Shown piece by piece: positions 43,053 through 50,584 of a DNA stretch of 64,000 nucleotides (position 1 is its first letter; every line of letters begins with the position of its first letter). Below the pieces are notes generated by a model, which was not told the DNA's origin, ran no database searches, and worked only from the letters and a program-made list of their open reading frames with translations. Both the position numbers and the translations under genes were made by a program. The stretch comes from Haliscomenobacter sp033763495 (GTDB lineage: Bacteria > Bacteroidota > Bacteroidia > Chitinophagales > Saprospiraceae): positions 1 to 64,000 of the forward strand of contig NZ_JANRKL010000152.1 in the NCBI RefSeq assembly GCF_033763495.1, in the 5' to 3' direction.

Positions 43053-43538
43053 TCATATTAAGCTACTGGATAGCGCTTTGAACAAATGCCCATCTTTGGA
43101 AATACGAGCTCCGTTTTCAATCATTCTAAACAACTCTGCCTCCCTGTCCCCATTTTGATACCCTTTTTCGGCAGTATAGACTTTGGCTTTGATTGCACCA
43201 CTTTCAATTTTTTGCAAAATTTCAGCCGTGTTTTCTGGCCCAAAAACGTCAGATTCGCTTGCTCCGTCGAGCGTCAATCCCACTAAAACGATTTTTTCCT
43301 TTTGGCAATGGAAGGTCTTGATATCTTTGGGGCTGTGAAATTCAAGAAAGGTCAGCTCCTGAAGGGTGCGTTCAAAGATGGCATCGCTGAATTGTTCAAC
43401 CAATTCGTCCACTTTGGGGGATTGATCGGCCTTGAGTTGAACCCAATCGCTGGCAGGGATGCCATTGAGGGCCAAAAAACGGGTGAAATCAGACTCAAGG
43501 CCCTGCAGTTCCTGACTGGTAAATCGGCGATACTTCAT
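43053..43538 (-). CDS. DUF6495 family protein
   Basis: 161 residues beginning MKYRRFTSQELQGLESDFTRFL, which I recognise as the Bacteroidota family DUF6495. It is soluble, acidic and without signal peptide. Function unknown. The start is the ATG at 43538; an upstream extension runs into the divergent terC promoter region. Confidence 0.78.
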   Translation of the reverse strand: MKYRRFTSQELQGLESDFTRFLALNGIPASDWVQLKADQSPKVDELVEQFSDAIFERTLQELTFLEFHSPKDIKTFHCQKEKIVLVGLTLDGASESDVFGPENTAEILQKIESGAIKAKVYTAEKGYQNGDREAELFRMIENGARISKDGHLFKALSSSLI

Positions 43539-43630
43539 GGTAGAAAAAATTTGTAAGGCAAAAGTCCGTAAAAATTCAATTTCTGCCCACAGAATTTCAC
43601 TAACATTGCAAAAAACACAGTAGAGCCAAT

Positions 43631-44476
43631 ATGGAATCAACTACACTCTTAATGCCGAATTTTGCCGATCCCCAAGTTTGGATCAGTCTGCTCACCCTTA
43701 CTTTTTTAGAAATTGTATTGGGGGTAGACAACATCATTTTTATTTCGATTGCAGCCAACAAATTGAATCCCAGTGATCAAGCCAAAGCCCGTAACATCGG
43801 GATGTTGTTGGCCATGGTTTTTCGGATTATTTTGCTGTTTGGTATATCTTACCTGATTGCCATGCAAAATCCCATCCTCAACTTTCATGGATCATTTTTC
43901 CACGCGGGTTTCACGGGGCAAAGTTTGATTCTGATTGCAGGGGGCTTGTTCCTTTTGTATAAGGCGACCAGCGAAATTCACCACAAACTGGAAGGTGCGC
44001 ATGCTGTGGACGATGATATGAATCAAGGCTCCAAAATTTTTGCCTCTTTACCCAAAGTCATCATTCAAATTGCCCTGATCAATATTGTTTTCTCATTTGA
44101 CTCGATTCTGACAGCCGTAGGTTTGACCAAGGATTTGACCATCATGATTGTCTCCGTGGTCATCTCGATCCTGATCATGATGGCCTTTGCCGGACCCGTG
44201 GGTAGTTTTGTCAACCGTCACCCGACGATTCAAATGTTGGGCTTGGCCTTTTTGATCATGATTGGATTTATGTTGATCGCTGAAGGCGCACACCTTGCCC
44301 ACCTCAGCATCGCTGGCTCAGAAGTAGGTACGGTACCTAAAGGTTACCTCTATTTCTCCATCGCTTTCTCCCTCTTTGTAGAGGCATTGAATATGCGCTT
44401 GCGCAAAAAACAAGACCCCGTCCAATTGCGTGGCTATCAGGAAGAAGCCATTCAGGAAGGGGTGATGAAACCTTAA
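43631..44476 (+). CDS. TerC family integral membrane protein
   Basis: 281 residues with about seven helices. The family signature is visible: FLEIVLGVDNIIFISI in the first helix and INIVFSFDSILTAVG later, with buried acidic residues thought to bind metal. TerC/Alx relatives act in metal (Mn2+) export or in metalation of exported proteins. Confidence 0.92.
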   Translation: MESTTLLMPNFADPQVWISLLTLTFLEIVLGVDNIIFISIAANKLNPSDQAKARNIGMLLAMVFRIILLFGISYLIAMQNPILNFHGSFFHAGFTGQSLILIAGGLFLLYKATSEIHHKLEGAHAVDDDMNQGSKIFASLPKVIIQIALINIVFSFDSILTAVGLTKDLTIMIVSVVISILIMMAFAGPVGSFVNRHPTIQMLGLAFLIMIGFMLIAEGAHLAHLSIAGSEVGTVPKGYLYFSIAFSLFVEALNMRLRKKQDPVQLRGYQEEAIQEGVMKP

Positions 44477-44483
44477 ACTTAAA

Positions 44484-44566
44484 GATGAGAGATGAGAGAT
44501 GAAAGATGAAAGAAGGGGATTACCACTTTTTTACCTTTCATCTCTCCTCTTTCATCTCTCATCTCT
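44484..44566. repeat. GATGAAA-heptamer inverted repeat, copy 2
   Basis: Left arm 44484-44512 (GATGAGAGATGAGAGATGAA..) and right arm 44535-44566 (..CATCTCTCATCTCT). The next base is the ATG of the methyltransferase gene, so the repeat occupies the ribosome-binding region. Confidence 0.8.
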
Positions 44567-45412
44567 ATGAAAAACCTCTATCGTTTTCTCCATCCCCGGT
44601 TTCAAAGCCTTTTTTTAGAGTACAAAGTTGCCTTTCAGCCGCGGTATGGTCATGGCAAGCCTCCTCATGATTTGTTGTACCAGCACATCAATGCCCGCCG
44701 GGGAGAATATGGCGTTTTGTTGGCGCAGGTGATGCAATACCAAAGCCAAATTCAGGCAATTCGCCCCTTGAGCCAGGAAAAGGACCTCAGCCAACCGGGT
44801 TGGAACAATGGCTTTTTGCCCGGTTTGGACATCAGCATCCTTTATGCCTTTTTGCCCATTTTTCAACCCAAAAAATATGTGGAAATTGGCTCCGGGAATT
44901 CAACCAAAGTGGCTCGTCGCGCCATTCGGGACAATGGCTTGAGCACGCAAATCATCTCGATGGATCCGATGCCACGGGCTGAAATAGACCATCTGGCGGA
45001 TCAGGTCATTCGTGCTCCTTTTGAACAAACGAACTTTGATTTCCTCTTTGACCTCGAACCTAATGATATTCTCTTCGTGGACAACTCCCACCGCATCCTG
45101 CCCAACTCGGACGCCATGGTGTTTTTTATGGAAGTTTTACCAAAACTCAAACCAGGAGTGATTGTCCACATTCACGACATTTATTTGCCTTACGATTACC
45201 CGCAGTTCATGTGTGATCGCTTTTATTCGGAACAATATGGCTTGGCCGCCTTCATTCTGGCCAATCCAGGCCGTTTTGCCACGCTGATGCCGAATTATTT
45301 TGTTGATCAAGACCCCGAATTGCGGAAAATTCTGACACCACTCTGGGATCATCCAAACTTACAGGGGGTCGAGCAGCATGGGGGATCTTTTTGGCTGCAA
45401 ATACAGAGATGA
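44567..45412 (+). CDS. Class I SAM-dependent methyltransferase-like protein
   Basis: 281 residues. The SAM-binding motif I is KYVEIGSGNSTKVARRAI (~105-122), followed by TQIISMDPMP and the acidic DILFVDNSHR. This pattern fits the Methyltransferase_24 group. No signal peptide. Substrate unknown. The gene is flanked directly on both sides by heptamer repeats; its stop codon TGA lies inside the first GATGAAA unit of the downstream repeat. Confidence 0.82.
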   Translation: MKNLYRFLHPRFQSLFLEYKVAFQPRYGHGKPPHDLLYQHINARRGEYGVLLAQVMQYQSQIQAIRPLSQEKDLSQPGWNNGFLPGLDISILYAFLPIFQPKKYVEIGSGNSTKVARRAIRDNGLSTQIISMDPMPRAEIDHLADQVIRAPFEQTNFDFLFDLEPNDILFVDNSHRILPNSDAMVFFMEVLPKLKPGVIVHIHDIYLPYDYPQFMCDRFYSEQYGLAAFILANPGRFATLMPNYFVDQDPELRKILTPLWDHPNLQGVEQHGGSFWLQIQR

Positions 45413-45490
45413 AAGATGAAAGATGAAAGATGAAAGATGAAAGATGACATTACCGCTTTCATCTCTCATCTCTCATCTTTTATCTCTTTT
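45408..45490. repeat. GATGAAA-heptamer inverted repeat, copy 3
   Basis: About six direct GATGAAA units (45408-45448) face CTTTCATCTCTCATCTCTCA-type complement (45455-45488). It overlaps the end of the methyltransferase gene. Confidence 0.8.
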
Positions 45491-45532
45491 TCCCTATTTT
45501 GCGCCCAAATTCACTAATCAACCATTACAATC

Positions 45533-46060
45533 ATGTTCAAATCGAGTTTATTGACCTTTGTTTTGGGTTTCGCCATAGCATTTAGCCTCTCTTCGTGTGG
45601 AGGCAAGGGTGGCGTAAAAAATGAAAACGTTTATTTGAATGATTTTGAAGCGTTTTATGGCTTCAATGAAAAAGTAGACAAAGGCAAAGCGCACAGTGGA
45701 GAGTGTTATTACGCCATTGATTCTACCTTGGAATACAGCATTGGCTTCATTCGGAAATTCAACAAAATTTCATCCAAGAAATACAAAAAGGTAAAATTTT
45801 CTGCTTTTGTATTGTTGCCAGCGGCCAATTCTTCAGTTGAAATGGTGATTCAGGTATGGGATCCCAAGGTTACACCACTCAAGGTACAATCGGCACCAGT
45901 TACAGGCCAGTTGGGCATCAACAAGTGGATCGAAGTTTCCCTGGAACTGCCGCTAACGGGCAATTTGTACAATCCTGAAAACGACCTGCGTTGTTTTTTC
46001 TTCAATGCCAACCGCAATCAAATTTTTGTAGACGATTTCAAGGTGGAGCTGTTTGAATAA
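45533..46060 (+). CDS. Uncharacterised lipoprotein
   Basis: 175 residues with lipobox FSLSSCGGKGG. The mature part is beta-rich, and the pattern (DFEAFYGFNE, SAFVLLPAA, WIEVSLELPL, NQIFVDDFKVELFE) resembles a carbohydrate-binding-module-like jelly roll, so it may bind a glycan. Function not known. Followed by a convergent inverted repeat. Confidence 0.75.
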   Translation: MFKSSLLTFVLGFAIAFSLSSCGGKGGVKNENVYLNDFEAFYGFNEKVDKGKAHSGECYYAIDSTLEYSIGFIRKFNKISSKKYKKVKFSAFVLLPAANSSVEMVIQVWDPKVTPLKVQSAPVTGQLGINKWIEVSLELPLTGNLYNPENDLRCFFFNANRNQIFVDDFKVELFE

Positions 46061-46077
46061 TGTATTTTTTGGAGATT

Positions 46078-46152
46078 AGTCACAAAGGCTCAAAGGCACC
46101 AAGCACAAATTTATTAATTAACAGTGCTTTGTGTCTTCGTGCCTTTGTGGCT
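46078..46152. repeat. Inverted repeat, cacaaagg family
   Basis: Imperfect arms AGTCACAAAGGCTCAAAGGC.. (46078-46106) and ..GTGCCTTTGTGGCT (46123-46152) between convergent genes. Related to 39411-39470 and 62991-63061. Confidence 0.75.
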
Positions 46153-46165
46153 GAAACATTATTGT

Positions 46166-46819
46166 CTACGCCTCTTTCTTTTTAGAAAAATATCCCTTCA
46201 CTGCCTGAAAGACAATTGGCAATACACTGATCCCAATCACACCCAATACAACCAGGCTGAAATTGTCCTTCACCACCGGCACATTGCCAAACCAATAGCC
46301 TAATAAGGTAATTGGCACTACCCAAATAAAAGCACTGAAAATGGTATAAAACATGTAGCTCCCCCAACTCATCTGCCCAACTCCGGCAACGAAAGGGACA
46401 AAGCTGCGCATGATGGGCACAAAACGACTCAACACAACCGCCATTGCACCGTATTTGTCATAAAAAGCCTTTGTCCGCTCCAGGTATTCCGTTTTGATCC
46501 AACGGCTTTTGATTTGAAAAATGCGCGGGCCGAAATAACGGCCAATGGCATAGTTTACGGTATTGCCTAATACCGCAGCAACAAAAAACAGGATGATTAA
46601 AAGGACGATATCTAGTTTTTGGGCGCTGGCAGCCAAGGCCCCAGCTGCAAACAGAAGGCTATCCCCAGGAAGGATTGGCGTGACGACCAGCCCTGTTTCA
46701 GCAAAAACAATGAGGAACAAAATGATGTAAACCAGATTCCCGTACTGGTTGACCATTTCCAGGAGGTGATCGTCGATATGGAGAATGAAATCAATCAATT
46801 GGCCGATGAAAAGGAACAT
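46166..46819 (-). CDS. DedA family membrane protein
   Basis: A 217-residue polytopic protein of the DedA/VTT group: ETGLVVTPILPGDSLLFAAG, GNTVNYAIGRYFG, and the conserved SRFVPIMRSFVPFVAGV-type segment with its arginines. DedA proteins are implicated in lipid scrambling/undecaprenyl-phosphate recycling and membrane homeostasis. The ATG at 46819 is used rather than an upstream TTG. Confidence 0.92.
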   Translation of the reverse strand: MFLFIGQLIDFILHIDDHLLEMVNQYGNLVYIILFLIVFAETGLVVTPILPGDSLLFAAGALAASAQKLDIVLLIILFFVAAVLGNTVNYAIGRYFGPRIFQIKSRWIKTEYLERTKAFYDKYGAMAVVLSRFVPIMRSFVPFVAGVGQMSWGSYMFYTIFSAFIWVVPITLLGYWFGNVPVVKDNFSLVVLGVIGISVLPIVFQAVKGYFSKKKEA

Positions 46820-47070
46820 GTCGCGTGATTTTAATGCTGTCTGATAATTGCGCTGCAAAGGAAAGAATAAAATTCACAATATCTTCATCTTGAGCTTTGT
46901 TTTTGTCATAAAAAAATATAATTATTTAACGTTTAAGTAATGTATAAAATATTTTATTTCAGTGAATAAAACTTATTTTCGCAAAACTCAAATCAAGTCT
47001 AAAGATCACCCATTTCAACTTAACCGCAGTATTTGCCACTTCATGTTAAATCCACAAATAATCATTGCTC

Positions 47071-48000
47071 ATGACAATTGCTTACCTGTACACAGAATCT
47101 GCCCTTACCCCATGGAAAGAAAACGTAAGTTACAAAACTTTACAATTTCTAGTCGACCACACCCCCATTGAATTTAGCCCTTCAATTGTGCATTTTGTTG
47201 ATTTTACCCCGGCATTTGCGCTGGCATTGAAAAAATTTGATCTGGTCTTTAACCTCTGTTATGGTTACCAAAATGCTGGACAAGTTGAAGTAGCCGATTG
47301 GTTAACCCAAAACGGGATCCTTCACACCGCTTCACCCACCAGCGCCATGTTGATGGCACAAGACAAAGCAGGCTTGGAAAAAATTTGTATCGACTTGTCT
47401 ATCGGTACGCCTAAACTCATTCATGCGCCTGACCAAATCCAAGCAGAGCAACTGTATTTGCGCAAACCTCGCCTAGGTAGTTGTCATCGCGACATTCAAA
47501 TTGAATCAGGAAACTGGTTCCTTCAGCATTGGCAAGAATTGGAAGGGGATTTTATTTTACAGCCCTATATTTCAGGTCGTGAGTTTTCAGTGGCAATAAT
47601 TCCAAGCTTTGACGGATCTGACTTTGAAGCATTGCCCCCAGTCGAAATTTACCCCATAAAAAAACAAGAGGTTTATACCGCTGGAAAAAGTTTCGGAGCC
47701 ACCGCACGCTGCTTTTCACCCGATTTGCTGCCAGGACTGGTTGATGAATTACAGGCTGCTGCGCTGAATATTCATCAACGCATGAAACTGAGGGGAATGA
47801 GCCGGACCGATTTTAGAGTAGACGCTCAAAATCAAATCTACGTCCTAGATGTCAATGCGATGCCTAATCTAGATCCTGACCTTTCCTTGATGCCGGCTAT
47901 TTGCAAACATGCTGGGATATCAATCGAAATGCTCATCCAACGAATCATCCAAAACACGGTAATCAACACCAATGTACCCATGTACGCTTTTGACAAATAA
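47071..48000 (+). CDS. ATP-grasp protein, D-alanine-D-alanine ligase-like
   Basis: 309 residues. The C-terminal two thirds show an ATP-grasp fold: ILQPYISGREFSVAII, the basic LYLRKPRLGS strand, and metal ligands in DFRVDAQNQIYVLDVNAMPNLDP. In Ddl this last motif is ExNxxPG; here it is DVNAMPNL. It is probably a ligase joining amino acids or related carboxylates. It lies away from murein genes, so a true Ddl role is uncertain. Confidence 0.8.
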   Translation: MTIAYLYTESALTPWKENVSYKTLQFLVDHTPIEFSPSIVHFVDFTPAFALALKKFDLVFNLCYGYQNAGQVEVADWLTQNGILHTASPTSAMLMAQDKAGLEKICIDLSIGTPKLIHAPDQIQAEQLYLRKPRLGSCHRDIQIESGNWFLQHWQELEGDFILQPYISGREFSVAIIPSFDGSDFEALPPVEIYPIKKQEVYTAGKSFGATARCFSPDLLPGLVDELQAAALNIHQRMKLRGMSRTDFRVDAQNQIYVLDVNAMPNLDPDLSLMPAICKHAGISIEMLIQRIIQNTVINTNVPMYAFDK

Positions 48001-48026
48001 CCTAAATTTTACAGAAACTTCACCTT

Positions 48027-48034
48027 TATTTTTG
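48027..48034 (+). promoter_or_regulatory. Promoter -7 box for the YncE/phosphoesterase gene
   Basis: TATTTTTG matches TAnnTTTG and lies 44 bp upstream of the ATG at 48079. Confidence 0.5.
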
Positions 48035-48078
48035 GACAATCCATTGGGCCATTTGTATTTTCAACAAAACATCGCTTT

Positions 48079-50487
48079 ATGTTGCGCAACCTCTTGATTT
48101 GCTCGATCTTGCTGCTTCCTTTTTTGGCTTGCCAGAAACCAAAAGCCGGATTTAATTCCCAATTGCCTCCCCGCCGCATCGAACTACCTGATGGCTGGAG
48201 TATTAGCCCCATTGGGAAACAATTGGTATTGGGTGATCTCCCACTACAAGTGTTACTCAGTTCCGATGGCCGTCGCGCGGTCGTGAGCAACAATGGCCAA
48301 AGTGGGCACTCCTTGCAATGGCTTGACCTGGAAAAAGATACGGTACTGCATACGCTGGAAGTACCCAAGGCCTGGTATGGTTTGGCGCTTAATGCCAAAG
48401 GGGATGTATTGTACGCTTCAGGGGGGAATGACAACAATGTGAGGCAATACCAGATCGTCAAGGACAGATTGCAGCTCAAAGATTCGATTTCCCTTGGCTT
48501 GCCATGGCCCAAGGCCGCCATTTGGACAGCAGGGCTTTGCCTTGATGAAGCCAATCAGACCTTGTATGCACTGGGCAAAGATTCCAAAATGCTTTACATC
48601 CTGGATGTGCAGCAAAAAAAACTGAGCCAAAAGATAGAGCTCGGGGCACAACCCTATGCCTGCTTGTTGTCGCAGAACAAACAGGAGCTCTACATCTCGC
48701 TCTGGGGTGGCAAATCCATTGCCGTTTACAACCTTGCCCAGCAAAAAATCAGTACCCAAATCGCCACTGGCTTACATCCAACGGAAATGGTACAAAGCAA
48801 GGACGGCAGGCGTTTGTTTGTAGCCTGTGCTGACGACAACACGGTTGAAGTAATCGATTTGCCAAAACGGCAAGTGACTGAAACTTTGGTTGCCGCCTTG
48901 TACCCGGATGCGCCAACTGGTAGTGCACCCAACTCGCTTGCCCTTTCTGAGGACGGAGAAACCCTCCTCGTTGCCAATGCCGACAACAACTGCCTGGTGG
49001 TTTTTGACATCGGAAAAGCTGGCGAAACCGAAGTTGAGGGCTTTATTCCCACTGGCTGGTATCCCACTTCGGTACGGGTCAAAGGCAATACAATTTATGT
49101 GGCCAATGGCAAAGGCAGCATCGGTTCCCTGGCCAATCCTAATGGCCCCCAGCCAGATGGGGAAGGCCATGGAGGTGGAGAATACATCGGCGGATTGTTC
49201 AAGGGCTCTTTGTCCATCCTTGACCGGCCTAATGAGGCGCTTTTGAAGCAATACTCCCGTTGGGTGTATCAAAATACCCCTTACACCAAGGCCATCGAGC
49301 AAAAAGCCGCGGGTGAAGCGGGAAACCCCATTCCAAGAGTAGTAGGAGAACCTTCGCCCATCCGGTACGTGTTTTACATCATTCGGGAAAATCGGACTTA
49401 TGATCAGGTTTTTGGCGACCTCAAACAGGCCAATGGTGACCCTTCCCTCTGTTTGTTTCCCGACAGCATCACCCCTAATGCCCACAAATTGGCTCAGGAA
49501 TTTGTGTTGCTCGACAACTTTTATGTCAATGCCGAAGTAAGCGCTGATGGGCACAGTTGGTCGGTGGGGGCCTACGCCAACGATTACCTGGAAAAAACCT
49601 GGCCAACCAATTACGGTGGTAAAGGTGGAAGTTACGATTACGAGGGACAAAACCCCACCGCAGTACCCAAAATGGGCTTTATCTGGGATCATTGTTTGCG
49701 CAACAAGGTCAGTTTTCGCAATTACGGCGAGATGGGCTACGGCTTCAATCCAGTCATTCCGCCCTCGTTGCGGCCCTACACCTGCCGAAAATACCCAGGC
49801 TGGGATTTGAATACCAAAGATTCCCTGCGTTATGAGCGTTGGAAAACGGATTTTGATTCTTTGCTCAGCCAAAATGCAGTACCAAGGCTCAGTATTATTG
49901 GTTTGGGGGGAGATCATACTTCTGGTGCTGCCCCTGGCGCCCGTACACCTGCTGCGATGGTAGCCGACAACGATTGGGCTTTGGGCAAAATCATTGAACA
50001 CATCTCCCACAGCCCAATTTGGAAGGAATCCGCTGTTTTTGTGATTGAAGATGATGCCCAAAATGGCCCCGACCATGTGGATGCTCACCGCTCCGTGGCA
50101 CTGGTTGTTAGTCCTTACACCAAGCGCAAGCATTACGAACGTACGATGTACTCCACTGCAGGGATGGTACGTACCATTGAGCTGATCCTGGGGCTCAAAC
50201 CAATGAGCCAATATGATGCCGCAGCCACTCCGATGTATGCATGTTTTGCCAAAAAGCCGAATCTACAAGCGTATACTGCTGCCCCATATCGTATCTCCCT
50301 GAACCGTATTAACCCCAGCCGGGGCAAACTCTCCCAGCTTTCGCGCAATTTGCCGCTGGATAAAATGGACCAGGTGCCGGATATGTTGTTCAGTGAAATT
50401 GTCTGGAAAGCGGTAAAAGGAGAGCATTCGGTGATGCCCGCGCCGCGGAGAGGAGCATTTATTCGTGCAAGGGAGGAAGAGGAGTGA
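48079..50487 (+). CDS. Lipoprotein: YncE-like beta-propeller fused to a phosphoesterase-family domain
   Basis: 802 residues. Lipobox LLPFLAC (Cys18). Residues ~40-400 are a seven-bladed YncE/NHL-like propeller with recurring blades (DGRRAVVSNNG, DGRRLFVACADDNTVEVIDL, DGETLLVANADNNCLVVFDI). The C-terminal half is an alkaline-phosphatase-fold phosphoesterase (PF04185-like): YIIRENRTYDQVFGDL with metal/nucleophile residues, SADGHSWSVGAYANDY and VIEDDAQNGPDHVDAHRS. Expected to hydrolyse phosphate esters (phospholipids or nucleotides) at the cell surface, the propeller aiding binding. Substrate not known. Confidence 0.85.
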   Translation: MLRNLLICSILLLPFLACQKPKAGFNSQLPPRRIELPDGWSISPIGKQLVLGDLPLQVLLSSDGRRAVVSNNGQSGHSLQWLDLEKDTVLHTLEVPKAWYGLALNAKGDVLYASGGNDNNVRQYQIVKDRLQLKDSISLGLPWPKAAIWTAGLCLDEANQTLYALGKDSKMLYILDVQQKKLSQKIELGAQPYACLLSQNKQELYISLWGGKSIAVYNLAQQKISTQIATGLHPTEMVQSKDGRRLFVACADDNTVEVIDLPKRQVTETLVAALYPDAPTGSAPNSLALSEDGETLLVANADNNCLVVFDIGKAGETEVEGFIPTGWYPTSVRVKGNTIYVANGKGSIGSLANPNGPQPDGEGHGGGEYIGGLFKGSLSILDRPNEALLKQYSRWVYQNTPYTKAIEQKAAGEAGNPIPRVVGEPSPIRYVFYIIRENRTYDQVFGDLKQANGDPSLCLFPDSITPNAHKLAQEFVLLDNFYVNAEVSADGHSWSVGAYANDYLEKTWPTNYGGKGGSYDYEGQNPTAVPKMGFIWDHCLRNKVSFRNYGEMGYGFNPVIPPSLRPYTCRKYPGWDLNTKDSLRYERWKTDFDSLLSQNAVPRLSIIGLGGDHTSGAAPGARTPAAMVADNDWALGKIIEHISHSPIWKESAVFVIEDDAQNGPDHVDAHRSVALVVSPYTKRKHYERTMYSTAGMVRTIELILGLKPMSQYDAAATPMYACFAKKPNLQAYTAAPYRISLNRINPSRGKLSQLSRNLPLDKMDQVPDMLFSEIVWKAVKGEHSVMPAPRRGAFIRAREEEE

Positions 50488-50495
50488 TGCGTTAA

Positions 50496-50551
50496 GGATA
50501 TTCAGGTGATGAAGAATGGCTTGTTTGACTTTCTTCATCACCTGAATATCC
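50496..50551. repeat. Perfect 21-bp inverted repeat between convergent genes
   Basis: GGATATTCAGGTGATGAAGAA (50496-50516) and its exact complement (50531-50551), loop 14 bp. There is no U-run after either arm, so it is not a textbook intrinsic terminator, although the 3' position suggests a transcript-end or stability role. Confidence 0.8.
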
Positions 50552-50584
50552 GCTGAAAAACTACTCAAAAAGGGTTGTAACCAA

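Noticed and set aside
45408..45490. Short direct repeats considered as CRISPR or phase-variable coding tract
   Set aside because: 7-bp units without spacers, lying after a stop codon and forming an inverted pair.
48772..50211. 479-codon minus-strand frame
   Set aside because: Antisense to the YncE/phosphoesterase gene, whose motifs are unambiguous.
50496..50551. 21-bp hairpin as an intrinsic terminator
   Set aside because: No U-tract on either strand; kept as an inverted repeat only.
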